Positions 7,958 through 17,112 of a stretch of 64,000 nt of DNA are shown here, piece after piece (position 1 is the stretch's first letter; each line of letters begins with the position of its first letter). The notes under the pieces were generated by a model. It worked only from the letters and a program-made list of their open reading frames with translations. It was not told where the DNA came from and did not search any database. Position numbers and translations under genes: made by a program. The DNA is from Chitinophaga sp. (lineage in GTDB: Bacteria; Bacteroidota; Bacteroidia; Chitinophagales; Chitinophagaceae), in contig NZ_JAGHZS010000005.1 in the NCBI RefSeq assembly GCF_017745275.1, positions 248,001 to 312,000 on the forward strand, given 5' to 3'.

Positions 7958-9067
7958 TTATTTTAGGTTGATAACCATATTCCAGGTTTTATCTACTTCA
8001 TACGGTCTTGGGCCGGAGCCGGTAGCTGCAAACAGGTGCGTAGGTTTGCCGTTTTCAAATAAGAGAAACGGTCGTTCAAAATTTGCCTGGTGTGTAGTAG
8101 TACCATCATTCCATTTCACGATACGGGAATAGGCTTTTACGGGGCTGGATAGTTTCCAGTCGACACCATTTTTAGAAGTAGCATGAATGCCGCCGCCTTC
8201 TTCTCCGCAAATATGCCCGAAGCGGTCTTTCATGATGAGTTCATATTGTTTGCCGGACCACCATACAAAAGGGTCTTCTACATCATTGTCCATGTTTTCC
8301 TTGCTGTGAAAGGAAAAAACGGGTTTGTCAGACAGTCTTTCATACGCCGCATCATAACGTTTTGCGCCTGCGGCGCCCAGTAGTAGTGGAGGCGATTGGT
8401 CTTTGGAAGAAGACTTGTACATCAGGTATACGCTGCCATCGGGTTTAATGACCGGTGATGGATTAGAGGTAATAGAAGCGTCCCATTTGCCGGGGCGGGG
8501 TGATATTGCCGGGTGATCCATGCGTTTCCAGGGACCGAAAACGGAATCGGCTACGGCCAGGCCTACACGCTTGTGCATCCAGGCGCGCTGAGCGCGTCCA
8601 TCGGCCCATACATCTTCGCGGTTATCGGGTACTTTGAAATCGTAAGAGGTGCCCATGTAGTAGAGCAGGTATTTATTTTTATATTTTACGATCCTTGGAT
8701 TGTGTGTTACCAGCCCGTCGAAGTAATCCTTTCCGCGCGGCGCCAGCACTACTTCTGCGAAGGTGTAAGGCCCTTCCGGTGTGGGCGACGTGGCTCTCAC
8801 GATTTGTGAATTAGTCACCCAGTTACCGAAGCCCAGGTCTTTCGACCAGCGGGACGCGAACATATGATATTGCCCGTCTTCTCCTTTTACAACAGACGGA
8901 TCCCATACCCAGTAATCATCCATTTTGAAACCGCCGCCTACGGGTGCGGTGAGCAGCTTATCTGCAAAGGAAGTATCGGTGGTGCCGGCCAGTAATTTAT
9001 TGGCGCCAAGGAGAGACGGAAGAATGATGCCTGTGGTGACCTGCTGAATAAAAGTACTTCTTTTCAT
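7958..9067 (-). CDS. GH43/GH117-like five-bladed beta-propeller glycoside hydrolase, exported
   Basis: A 369-residue protein with an export signal (KRSTFIQQVTTGIILPSLLG). The body shows the five-bladed propeller pattern of clan GH-F/J enzymes: WVWDPSVVKGEDGQYHMF with the catalytic-base Asp in WDPS, THNPRIVKYKNKYLLYYMG, SNPSPVIKPDGSVYLMYKS, and VEDPFVWWSGKQYELIMKD with a possible acid. It would cleave or modify a plant or algal polysaccharide in the periplasm or outside. It heads a minus-strand group with two small membrane genes. Closest family not decidable by eye: GH43, GH117 or an unclassified relative. Confidence 0.72.
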   Translation of the reverse strand: MKRSTFIQQVTTGIILPSLLGANKLLAGTTDTSFADKLLTAPVGGGFKMDDYWVWDPSVVKGEDGQYHMFASRWSKDLGFGNWVTNSQIVRATSPTPEGPYTFAEVVLAPRGKDYFDGLVTHNPRIVKYKNKYLLYYMGTSYDFKVPDNREDVWADGRAQRAWMHKRVGLAVADSVFGPWKRMDHPAISPRPGKWDASITSNPSPVIKPDGSVYLMYKSSSKDQSPPLLLGAAGAKRYDAAYERLSDKPVFSFHSKENMDNDVEDPFVWWSGKQYELIMKDRFGHICGEEGGGIHATSKNGVDWKLSSPVKAYSRIVKWNDGTTTHQANFERPFLLFENGKPTHLFAATGSGPRPYEVDKTWNMVINLK

Positions 9068-9186
9068 ATGTTCAACGTGTTACAATCGACTATAGGTTTA
9101 CGTAGAATAGTGCAACATACAAAAAAATGAGGGGATAGGAAATACTGGGTTTTTTCAGGAAATTTACAGAAACCGATAAATTCCGC

Positions 9187-10371
9187 ATGACCTTAGAAGC
9201 ATTGAAAGAAGAACTATTAGCAAGATGGCTAACCGCATATGATGAAATAAACACATTGGAAAATTATCAAGACCAGACTGTTAGTTGGGTGTATGCAGAT
9301 CGTTTCATGTTTGACTTATCAACTTATACTAAAGAGGGATTTCCTCCCGGAAAAGGGCTGCTAAATGAACCTCCATCAGAAGGGGAGTATTTTACCTGGG
9401 GGTTAGATGCGGTAGGAAGACCTTGTTATTATAACGGAAGAAATATCTGGAAAGGTTTTTTTACTTATTCCGATGGGCTGGTTGAGTATGTGGATTACGA
9501 TATTGATGCTGCTATTCCTAATCGTATTGTGAGGATTGTCTACCAGGATGGTCGGAAAGTGAGTTATCAAAGATTTAGTATTAATGGAGGAACATGGCGT
9601 GTTAAGAATCCTGGCAACACTAAAGAAGATAAGTTGAGGCGCCTGATGAAGGATTCATCAGCAGTAATTTGTTCAGTGGAGCAGTACCATTATGAAGGTG
9701 ATCACATTGCGTATGCAGATTGTCTATTTACTTACGGGAAAGAAAAGCATTATAGTACTAACACCTACACTTATACAACCACAGGAGATTTATATAATAT
9801 AACGCGTATTGATCCTAATGGCTCACGCAGATGTTTATACGCGCAGCCTATTACAGATATTACATTGGAAGAATTGCAGGAAGAAGTGGCGCATCGAATG
9901 GCAGCGGATGTCGTGAATACGTTGGTCGCCTATGACGTAGATGTACCATTGGCAGTGTTAGAAATAGGTTATCGTGTCATTGCTAATTATATGCCTATGT
10001 TGAGAGTGGTATCGCAGGCCAACTGGAGAGCATATGTGCAGGAAAACGGAGAAGAAGAATTATTTGCTTTGTTGGTAATAGGAGGCGATTCGGACTATAT
10101 TGAATTAATTCCTCAGAAAAGTGATCATCTGTTTACAGCTTTTACTACAGATTTGAAAGCCCAGGATATTTATGAACCGGCAGAGGCCATGATCAGGAGA
10201 GTAGGTCAATTATTAACAGCCGGACTTGTGGCAGCTAAGCTACCTGTCACAGAAGATTTCATTGCTTTTGCTGCAGACTGGAGTATGGCGGATGATTTAG
10301 CAGAGGTATTAAAGGATGGCGGTATGCCTGAAAAACAAGTAGCCAACTGGCGAGAAAGAGGGATTATTTAA
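9187..10371 (+). CDS. Unrecognised 394-residue protein
   Basis: No signal peptide or membrane segment, so probably cytoplasmic. The N-terminal half is rich in aromatic and acidic residues and has YD-repeat-like strands (GLDAVGRPCYYNGRNIWKG, EYVDYDIDAAIPN). The second half is helical. A motif near the start (LEALKEELLARWL) is echoed near residue 225 (LEELQEEVAHRM), suggesting two related modules. The sequence is AT-richer than its neighbours by eye and the gene stands alone between opposite-strand and unrelated genes, which could indicate transfer. Solitary acidic proteins like this are sometimes immunity proteins for polymorphic toxins, but no toxin is adjacent and I do not assign that role. 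The start is the ATG at 9187. Confidence 0.65.
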   Translation: MTLEALKEELLARWLTAYDEINTLENYQDQTVSWVYADRFMFDLSTYTKEGFPPGKGLLNEPPSEGEYFTWGLDAVGRPCYYNGRNIWKGFFTYSDGLVEYVDYDIDAAIPNRIVRIVYQDGRKVSYQRFSINGGTWRVKNPGNTKEDKLRRLMKDSSAVICSVEQYHYEGDHIAYADCLFTYGKEKHYSTNTYTYTTTGDLYNITRIDPNGSRRCLYAQPITDITLEELQEEVAHRMAADVVNTLVAYDVDVPLAVLEIGYRVIANYMPMLRVVSQANWRAYVQENGEEELFALLVIGGDSDYIELIPQKSDHLFTAFTTDLKAQDIYEPAEAMIRRVGQLLTAGLVAAKLPVTEDFIAFAADWSMADDLAEVLKDGGMPEKQVANWRERGII

Positions 10372-10417
10372 ATTATGTTCTCTCCTCACTGCATCCTTTC
10401 TTTCCTTCGGATTAATT

Positions 10418-10425
10418 TATATTTG
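10418..10425 (+). promoter_or_regulatory. Bacteroidota -7 promoter element (TATATTTG)
   Basis: Exact TAnnTTTG match 25 nt before the ATG of the FMN reductase gene. Confidence 0.5.
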
Positions 10426-10450
10426 AGCCCACTTAACCAGATCTCTCATC

Positions 10451-11029
10451 ATGAGCAATAAAATAAAAGTATTGGCTATCTGCGGCAGTACCCGCGAGGT
10501 TTCCTCCAATCACCATCTCATCAAAGCTATTACTACTTTGAGTGCAGATATCTTCGACGTACAGCTATGGGATGGGTTGACGGGCTTACCACACTTCAAC
10601 CCGGATTTGGATATGCTGCCGGAAAGTGCGCCGGAACCTGTGCAACAATTTCGCGAGCAACTGACGCGGGCGGATGCTGTGTTAATTTGTTCGCCGGAGT
10701 ATGCTATTGGTGTGCCGGGTACATTAAAGAATGCGATCGACTGGACCGTTTCCTCTATGCACTTTTCCCGTAAACCGGTGGCATTGATTACCGCGGGGAC
10801 TTCGGGATTTAAGGCGCATCAGTCGCTGCTGGGAACTTTACTCATTATAGAGTCCAAAATAGGAGAGCATGCGCAGATAGTTGTGCCAGGTGTAAAGCGG
10901 AAAGTGAATGATCAGGGAGTGATTACTGATCCTGAAACGGAAACGCAGGTACGAAAACTGATAGCAACGCTGGCCGCGGTGGTGGCGGAAGAAGAGGTGG
11001 TGTTATTACCGGCGCCATCGTTGTTTTAA
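10451..11029 (+). CDS. NAD(P)H-dependent FMN reductase
   Basis: A 192-residue flavodoxin-fold protein of the NADPH-dependent FMN reductase family. The phosphate-binding loop is ICGSTREVSSNHHLIKA near the start; SPEYAIGVPGTLKNAIDW is the second FMN-contact motif, as in chromate and azo reductases. Expected reaction: NAD(P)H-driven two-electron reduction of FMN and then of a quinone, azo dye or similar substrate in the cytoplasm. Length agrees with the family. It has its own promoter-like element and is followed by a strong terminator, so it is probably a single-gene unit. Physiological substrate unknown. Confidence 0.88.
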   Translation: MSNKIKVLAICGSTREVSSNHHLIKAITTLSADIFDVQLWDGLTGLPHFNPDLDMLPESAPEPVQQFREQLTRADAVLICSPEYAIGVPGTLKNAIDWTVSSMHFSRKPVALITAGTSGFKAHQSLLGTLLIIESKIGEHAQIVVPGVKRKVNDQGVITDPETETQVRKLIATLAAVVAEEEVVLLPAPSLF

Positions 11030-11048
11030 ATAATGATATAAAAAGAAG

Positions 11049-11080
11049 TAGCTGCCTCAAAAGGGGCAGCTATTTTTATT
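11049..11080. terminator. Bidirectional rho-independent terminator
   Basis: TAGCTGCCTC (11049-11058) pairs with GGGGCAGCTA (11063-11072), one G-T pair, AAAA loop, followed by TTTTTATT. It lies between the convergent ends of the FMN reductase and the esterase genes. Confidence 0.9.
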
Positions 11081-11091
11081 CGTGGGTGTCC

Positions 11092-11985
11092 TTAGAACCC
11101 GTTTTCTCTCAGCCAACTTTTGAACAGCTTAAACCATAGATCTTTGCTATTGGAATCTGTAAGGGCAAAGCCATGGTCGCCGGATTGCAGGATATGCATT
11201 TCTGCTTTCACTTTGTTTTGCAACAGCGCATTAAAAAAGGAAAGGGTGTTTTTAAGGGGAATGACGGTATCATCTGCGGCATGTACCATAAAGGTGGGCG
11301 GGGTAGCAGCGTTCACGTGTTGGTCGGTACTGTATAGGTGCAACAACTCCGGCGAGGGCTGTTTCCCGATCAGGTTTTCCCGGGTCCGGGGAATGGCGGG
11401 GTCATAAATGATAACCGGGTATAATAACGCTATAAAATCAGGACGAAGGGAAATATTTTCTTTGTTATCGATAACGATCCTGTTTTGCTGCGTTGCTTCC
11501 ATTGATACAAGATGTCCGCCTGCGGAAAGTCCCATCATACCTACTTTAGCCGGGTTTATTCCCCATTCTGCGGCTCTCCTCCGCACCAGTTGAATGGCAG
11601 CCTGCGCATCCTGCAGGGGGCCGATAGATTTATTAACCATGAAGGTGTCGTTTGGCAGCCGATATTTCACAATAAAAGCGGTAATGCCTTCCAGGGTAAG
11701 CGCCCTGGCTATCTCTTCACATGCCGAAAGTGACAGGAGGCGGTAGCCTCCTCCCGGGAAAATAAGGATGGCGGTGCCGGTAGCTGTTTCTTTTTTGGGA
11801 AAGAAAGGAATGAGTGCGGGTTGTGTGATCCGGGTTACACAGTTATCGGCATCTGTTTGTTCTATGTAGTCCGCCGGGATGTTGCGGGCATTGGGCGCCT
11901 TGTTTTCGTAAAGAGGGATCTGCTGTGCGGTGGCTTGCTGCAGGCAGAGCAGAGATATGAATACCGGGATGAAAAGTTTGATCAT
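11092..11985 (-). CDS. Secreted alpha/beta hydrolase, BD-FAE/acetyl-xylan esterase type
   Basis: The 297-residue product begins with a signal peptide (IKLFIPVFISLLCLQQATA). The fold is marked by the oxyanion loop IFPGGGYRLLS, the nucleophile elbow GLSAGGHL, the acid in HAADDTVIPL and the catalytic His in SGDHGFAL near the end. These match bacterial esterases that remove acetyl or feruloyl groups from hemicellulose. An upstream in-frame ATG at 12033 would add 16 residues ahead of the signal peptide, so 11985 is preferred. It follows the AraC-family gene by 66 nt on the same strand and may be controlled by it. Confidence 0.82.
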   Translation of the reverse strand: MIKLFIPVFISLLCLQQATAQQIPLYENKAPNARNIPADYIEQTDADNCVTRITQPALIPFFPKKETATGTAILIFPGGGYRLLSLSACEEIARALTLEGITAFIVKYRLPNDTFMVNKSIGPLQDAQAAIQLVRRRAAEWGINPAKVGMMGLSAGGHLVSMEATQQNRIVIDNKENISLRPDFIALLYPVIIYDPAIPRTRENLIGKQPSPELLHLYSTDQHVNAATPPTFMVHAADDTVIPLKNTLSFFNALLQNKVKAEMHILQSGDHGFALTDSNSKDLWFKLFKSWLRENGF

Positions 11986-12051
11986 GTGTGGCGGAATAAA
12001 GACCCAAAAGTAGGGATGTATGCACACGGGCACTGTGCTAAAATGCTCAAT

Positions 12052-12963
12052 TTATCCGTTTGCCCTGAAAAAGGTGGGCTGTACGCCATAAGCGGCTCTG
12101 AATGCGCGGGCAAAGGCGCCTGCACTTTCAAATCCGCACATCCAGGCAATATCCTGTACGGGTTCGTTGGTGCGTTGCAGTAAGTGGGCGGCCTGTTGTA
12201 GCCGGATGTTGCTTAGATATCGGTAGGGGGTGGTATGAAAAACAGCTTTGAACTGCCGGACCAGTTGAGGCACCGATAAGCCGGACTGGGCGCCGATCTG
12301 GCTTAAATCAATCTGGTGGCCGGGTGTGGAATGTAATATATCCCTGGCTACGCATAATCGTTTGTATATTTCTTTCCGGGTACCTGCTTTAATGGCTTTT
12401 ACCTGGTTGCTGGCAGTGATGTCCCCGCCATGCATTATGATCAGGTGGCGCAGGAAGAATACGAGATATTCGTCGGTCATGCTTTCTTCGTATCCGTTGG
12501 TGTTCAACATGGAAAGAAGACTGGAGTATTGCTGGTGTAATGCCGGTGTGATGGGGCGAAGCATCTGGAAAAATTCCGGCAGGCGGTGGGAGCTGGTGCC
12601 GGCGTTATCCAGCCAGTAAGCATCATCACGTTGTGTGTCGGAAAATACCGTGGCGGCAAACTCATTTTTGAAAAAGATGGATACACACTGCACGGTTTCT
12701 TTGCTGCGAATACGGGAAGAGTAGCGTTGCTCATTATTTAATACCAGGAACTGTCCCGGGTGAACAGTCAATTGGCGGCCCTCCACTCCATAAGTTTCTG
12801 TTCCGCTTAATACCGTTTTAATGGAAAGACAACCGACATGGTCTTCGCAATAGCTTTCACTGCTGGCGGCATTGAAGATGATATTGTGCCGGCGGAAGCT
12901 GTTAAAATGTTGTGCTTCATCAAAGCCGGGTTTAGTATGGTCTGGAAGATGAGTATAATACAT
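12052..12963 (-). CDS. AraC-family transcriptional regulator
   Basis: A 303-residue regulator. The N-terminal half is a cupin-like sensor (GVEGRQLTVHPGQFLVLNN). The C-terminal about 95 residues contain the two helix-turn-helix motifs of AraC proteins: IDLSQIGAQSGLSVPQLVRQF and VQDIAWMCGFESAGAFARAF. ATG 12963 is preferred over the ATG at 12996, which would add 11 odd residues. It is divergent from the amidohydrolase gene at 13093 and upstream of the esterase gene, so either may be a target. The ligand is probably a sugar or small aromatic, but nothing in the sequence shows which. Confidence 0.88.
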   Translation of the reverse strand: MYYTHLPDHTKPGFDEAQHFNSFRRHNIIFNAASSESYCEDHVGCLSIKTVLSGTETYGVEGRQLTVHPGQFLVLNNEQRYSSRIRSKETVQCVSIFFKNEFAATVFSDTQRDDAYWLDNAGTSSHRLPEFFQMLRPITPALHQQYSSLLSMLNTNGYEESMTDEYLVFFLRHLIIMHGGDITASNQVKAIKAGTRKEIYKRLCVARDILHSTPGHQIDLSQIGAQSGLSVPQLVRQFKAVFHTTPYRYLSNIRLQQAAHLLQRTNEPVQDIAWMCGFESAGAFARAFRAAYGVQPTFFRANG

Positions 12964-13092
12964 AGTAAAAGATCGCTGGCAGATTAAAGTTATCACTTTT
13001 CGTCAACACTTTACCTTCCCCATGCCGCTGTCGGATGCTAAAATTGAGCATTTTGGCACATACGGGCTACACAGCCGGGTGTACTTTTAGGT

Positions 13093-14805
13093 ATGATGAA
13101 TCGCCTGATAATACTAATAGCTATTGCCTGCCTGCCAGCATCCATTCTTTTCGCGCAACAGGAGACCTGGATTACGAACGTGAACCTGGTAGATCCCGCC
13201 AGGAAGACCATACAGCCCAACATGACGGTGGTGGTCAAAAACAACCTCGTTACTGCCATCCATCGCAGCAAAGCACCGGGTAATGTAGCGGTAATTGATG
13301 CTGCCGGAAAATACCTCCTGCCAGGACTCACTGACGCCCACGTACATTTTTTTCAAAGCGGCGGATTGTATACCCGGCCGGATATGATTGATCTGCGCAG
13401 GATCAAACCCTATTCCGATGAAATAAAAGAGATACATGCCGGCCTCGGAGACCAGTTGCGCCGGTATATACAAAACGGTATCACCACGGTTTTTGATGTG
13501 GGCGCCACTTATCACCTGCTGAATCATATCAAAACCTTTACCGGGTCGAATGTAACGCCGGAGGTGCATATGGCAGGTCCTATCATTACTACGGGGTTGA
13601 TACCTACGTATGATAGTTTGCAGGATGATACGCCCTTTATGCTGGCAGCTACTGCGGAAGATGGGCGCCGGTTGGTACAGGAGCAGTTAAAATACCATCC
13701 TGATCTCATCAAGCTCATCTTCCTGTTAGATGATCAACCAGCAGTATCGCATAAGCCGGTGGTTACTGCGGTTATTGAGGAAGCGCACCGTCACGGCTTA
13801 CGGGTGGCAGTACATGCCGTAGGGAAGGAGCGGGCACAACTGGCGGTGGAAGCCGGCGCCAATTTCCTGGTGCATAGCGTGGAAAATGAGGAAATAGATG
13901 ATGCATTTGTAGCCCTGCTCAAAAAGAAGAAAGTAGTCCTTTGCCCGACACTAACGATTGAAAGCGGCTATCAGTATACATTTGATCAATCCCGCAAATT
14001 TACTACCCATGAGTTGATCTATGCAGAACCCTTTGCACTGGGTAGCCTGTATGATCTGAAACAATTGCCCGACACGGTACTTGCACAACAATACAAATTA
14101 AAATCGTTGGCCCGTGCTGCCCCGAATGCGGCCAAAGTCAATATTCGTGCGAAGAATCTTAAAAAGCTGAGTGATGCAGGCGTAACCATTGTGAGTGGAT
14201 CTGATGCCGGCAATATTGGCACCTTGCATGCTGTAAGCCTGCTGCCCGAGCTATTGGAAATGCAGCGAAGCGGCATGAATACCTGGCAGGTGTTACAGGC
14301 TGCTACCATTCATCCGGCGGCTATCCTGGACCGTTCCGGCTACACGGGTAATATCGGCGTAGGGCAGCCGGCGAATATGGTACTGCTCAATGGCGATCCG
14401 GTGGCGGATCTGCACCAGCTTGAACATATTCAACTGGTAGTTCGCAACGGACACGTGATAGCACCGGATACACTTATACATCAAAGTCCGGAGGCGCTGG
14501 TACAGCGACAACTGAACGCTTATAACAGCCGTAATATGGAAGCATTCCTGAACACCTATAGCGATGATGCAGCGCTGTATGATTTTCCGGGTAAACTGTT
14601 GCGCCATGGAAAAGAAGACCTGCGGAAGGCTTATTTCTTTTTTGACCTGGCCCGTTTATTACATTGTCGCATTGATAAGCGGATAGTGGAAGGGAATTTT
14701 GTGATTGATAAGGAGCATATCCTGGACGATCATGGTACAAGGGGCGGTACTGCGATATACCAGGTGGAAAATGGAAAAATCAGGAAAGTATTTTTTATTG
14801 AATAA
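13093..14805 (+). CDS. Exported amidohydrolase with SnoaL-like C-terminal domain
   Basis: A 570-residue protein with a signal peptide (LIILIAIACLPASILFAQ). The amidohydrolase core is metal-dependent: DAHVHFF gives the HxH ligands, HAVGKERAQ and HSVENEE supply further His, and SGSDAGNIGT contains the metal/proton-transfer Asp. The family includes imidazolonepropionase-like and prolidase-like enzymes that hydrolyse cyclic amides or dipeptides. Residues about 460-570 form a second domain (VQRQLNAYNSRNMEAFLNTY) of the SnoaL/NTF2 type, uncommon on this core. ATG 13093 and 13096 are adjacent; either may be used. Divergent from the AraC gene, so it is a candidate target. Confidence 0.82.
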   Translation: MMNRLIILIAIACLPASILFAQQETWITNVNLVDPARKTIQPNMTVVVKNNLVTAIHRSKAPGNVAVIDAAGKYLLPGLTDAHVHFFQSGGLYTRPDMIDLRRIKPYSDEIKEIHAGLGDQLRRYIQNGITTVFDVGATYHLLNHIKTFTGSNVTPEVHMAGPIITTGLIPTYDSLQDDTPFMLAATAEDGRRLVQEQLKYHPDLIKLIFLLDDQPAVSHKPVVTAVIEEAHRHGLRVAVHAVGKERAQLAVEAGANFLVHSVENEEIDDAFVALLKKKKVVLCPTLTIESGYQYTFDQSRKFTTHELIYAEPFALGSLYDLKQLPDTVLAQQYKLKSLARAAPNAAKVNIRAKNLKKLSDAGVTIVSGSDAGNIGTLHAVSLLPELLEMQRSGMNTWQVLQAATIHPAAILDRSGYTGNIGVGQPANMVLLNGDPVADLHQLEHIQLVVRNGHVIAPDTLIHQSPEALVQRQLNAYNSRNMEAFLNTYSDDAALYDFPGKLLRHGKEDLRKAYFFFDLARLLHCRIDKRIVEGNFVIDKEHILDDHGTRGGTAIYQVENGKIRKVFFIE

Positions 14806-14825
14806 ATACCTATATGCTGTATAAA

Positions 14826-14859
14826 AAATGCCGTCTCAGTGAAAGCTGGGACGGCATTT
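14826..14859. terminator. Terminator hairpin
   Basis: AAATGCCGTC (14826-14835) is perfectly complementary to GACGGCATTT (14850-14859), and the stem extends inward through TCAG/CTGG. It lies 20 nt after the amidohydrolase stop and is flanked by A-rich and T-rich sequence, so it may serve both directions. Confidence 0.82.
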
Positions 14860-14951
14860 ACTTTTGGCCGGAATGTCTTTGCCGGTGACCGTGGGCGATA
14901 ATTGTTTACCGCGCATGTATACGGAGGTATCTATCTCCCAAAAACATTACT

Positions 14952-16913
14952 TTATCTGCCAATCACGTACTTCACATTTTCGGTAATTCCTTTCCAGTTA
15001 TCGGTGCGGAATGGTGCTGCCGGGAAACCTTCCTTGTTAAAGAGGTTATCTTCCAGGTTATCATCTGCCCAGCCATAACGTACTGCTACCGGGTTACTGA
15101 CTTCTTCTGAGAATACAACTACCTTATCGCCTGTTACATAGGCTTTGGCATAGTGGAACTGCTGATCAGCGCCGGCTACTTCAAAGCCCCGGATATAGCC
15201 GTATTTGTCGTTTACAGTAAGGCCACCGCCTATGTTGGTAAAGCTGAGTGTTACTTTATTGCCATTGGTTTGCATGGACTGATACGTGGGGCCACTGTAC
15301 ACGTTATTTTCACCATAGGTATTGTGCAGGGCTACGGCTGCCAGTCTTTTTCCTACATCCTGTTTGTTCCTGGGGTGAATGTCTTTCGACTCGCCAATGT
15401 CCGTAATAACGGCCATGCCTGTATTAGGAACGTTTAGCGTCAGCGTTTGTGCTTCTCTTAACTCTGCCCAGGTGCTACCGCGCTGGCTGTTGCCGTTGGC
15501 CGCATTGAAGCTGGCCAGTTGTACAAAGTAGAAAGGAAATTCGCCCTGATGCCATAACCTGCGCCAGTCGTTGATGAGCAGTGGAAATGATTTGCGGTAT
15601 TCATAAGCGCGGCCGGCATTGGTTTCTCCCTGGTACCAGATAGCGCCTTTGATGGCAAAAGGTAATATGGGATGGATCATGGCATTATACAGCAGCGAAG
15701 GATAGCTGTTGGGGCCTACACTCACATCGGGGATAAACGCAGACGCCATGCGATATGCCCAATCGCCCGCCAGCGACTGTTTACGGCCTGCGATATTTAC
15801 ATATATCTCGGATGCATCGCCGGTAAAACCGCCACCACCGCCGGTATCTTCTATTCTTACCGCAATGGTATTTTTACCGGCTTTTAATATACCGGCAGGA
15901 ACCTGGTACAGGCGGGTAGCGTTGTACGCATTGGTGCCACCTACGCGGGTGCCATTGATATAGGCCACATCGTTGTCGTCGATAGTACCCAGGCTTAGTT
16001 CCGCGGGTTTGCCGGCATCGGCGGCAGCAATGTCGAAGCTGCGGCGGAACCAGATAACGCCGTCGAAGTCGCCGATCTGCTGGGTTTCCCAGGCACCGGG
16101 TACTTTCATCTTATCCCATGACTGATCAGCCACGTTTTCGGCCGACCAGCCTGCAGCGGTTGCAGCATCCGGCAGTTCACCCTGTTTGTTGACGATGATT
16201 TGATGAATACGTTTTTTATTGGCCACCGCAAAAGAGTCGATATTCAATACCGGCGCATTTTTTACGAACTCACTGAATATGTCGTTGTTGGCCATGCCTT
16301 CAGGGCTGATCCAGGTCTCCACCATGGAACCACCCCAGGAAGTATGTATAAGGCCAATAGGGACATGCAATTGCTCGTTGAGGGCTTTGGCAAAGAAATA
16401 ACCAACGGCGGTAAAATCGCCTGTGTTTTCGGGGCTGGCGGCCTTCCAGGCGCCTGGCTTGACATCTGCCTTAGGCGTGGCCGAAATATCTTTGGGTAAA
16501 TAGAAGTGACGGATATTGGGGTTTGCAGATGCCGCTTTCGCTTTGTCTGCGTCAATCACGCTGTTAACAGCGAATTCCATATTGGATTGGCCGCTGCACA
16601 CCCATACATCTCCCATAAGGATATCGTGCAGGGTGATATTGTTCCGGCCTTGTACCGACAAATTATACGGACCGCCTGCTTTCTCCGCATTCAACAACAC
16701 TTTCCACTGCCCGTTTTTGTCTGCTTTAACGGTTTTCGTTTGTCCGTTAAACTGGATGGTGACCTTTTCATTTTTATCTGCCCAGCCCCACACCGGGATG
16801 GGTTTGTCGCGCTGTAGTACCATGTTGTCGCCGAAGATATTGGAAAGGCGAACGTTGGCCCACCCAACGGAAGTAATCATAGTGGTGGCCAGTAACAAAA
16901 CTGTTTTTTTCAT
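14952..16913 (-). CDS. Sialate O-acetylesterase family protein, secreted
   Basis: A 653-residue exported protein (signal KKTVLLLATTMITSVGWA). The SGNH esterase core is split by an inserted beta-domain. The catalytic Ser lies in VCSGQSNMEF, the GAIWYQGETNAG block is diagnostic for sialate 9-O-acetylesterases, and DIHPRNKQDVG supplies the Asp/His pair. The inserted region at about 300-390 (GKPAELSLGTIDDNDVAYING) is a galactose-binding-like jelly roll. It would remove O-acetyl groups from sialic acids or, more often in Bacteroidota, from xylan or pectin. ATG 16913 is preferred over 16937 because it starts the signal peptide. Confidence 0.88.
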   Translation of the reverse strand: MKKTVLLLATTMITSVGWANVRLSNIFGDNMVLQRDKPIPVWGWADKNEKVTIQFNGQTKTVKADKNGQWKVLLNAEKAGGPYNLSVQGRNNITLHDILMGDVWVCSGQSNMEFAVNSVIDADKAKAASANPNIRHFYLPKDISATPKADVKPGAWKAASPENTGDFTAVGYFFAKALNEQLHVPIGLIHTSWGGSMVETWISPEGMANNDIFSEFVKNAPVLNIDSFAVANKKRIHQIIVNKQGELPDAATAAGWSAENVADQSWDKMKVPGAWETQQIGDFDGVIWFRRSFDIAAADAGKPAELSLGTIDDNDVAYINGTRVGGTNAYNATRLYQVPAGILKAGKNTIAVRIEDTGGGGGFTGDASEIYVNIAGRKQSLAGDWAYRMASAFIPDVSVGPNSYPSLLYNAMIHPILPFAIKGAIWYQGETNAGRAYEYRKSFPLLINDWRRLWHQGEFPFYFVQLASFNAANGNSQRGSTWAELREAQTLTLNVPNTGMAVITDIGESKDIHPRNKQDVGKRLAAVALHNTYGENNVYSGPTYQSMQTNGNKVTLSFTNIGGGLTVNDKYGYIRGFEVAGADQQFHYAKAYVTGDKVVVFSEEVSNPVAVRYGWADDNLEDNLFNKEGFPAAPFRTDNWKGITENVKYVIGR

Positions 16914-17058
16914 GTTTGTGCTAATTGTCGTTATCAAGAGAAATGCGTGGAATCGCTATGCGGTTATAAATGTAAGGAAGCGTTTTTTTATTTTATAACT
17001 TTTATGATAAAGCCGTGGTCTGCTACGACTTAAAATTATATATAAATAACCCTGAATA

Positions 17059-17094
17059 GTGTAACAGTTTCCCTTCGCGTTGGAAGTAGCTTTG
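17059..17094 (+). promoter_or_regulatory. Copper-island promoter 1: GTGTAACA box plus -7 TAGCTTTG
   Basis: GTGTAACA at 17059-17066, a 20-nt spacer, then TAGCTTTG at 17087-17094, an exact TAnnTTTG, 18 nt before the copper ATPase ATG. The spacer carries GTTGGAAG. The same GTGTAACA box with the same 20-nt spacer occurs before the copper chaperone gene, where CTTCCAAC appears in the opposite orientation. The box may be the -33 region or a regulator site. Confidence 0.6.
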
Positions 17095-17112
17095 CATAAA
17101 ATCGTTAGAAAT

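Noticed and set aside
14836..14950. Minus-strand open stretch with text such as EIDTSVYMRGKQLSP after the sialate esterase gene
   Set aside because: It has no start codon or partner gene, and it runs into the terminator hairpin at 14826-14859, so it is at best a remnant.
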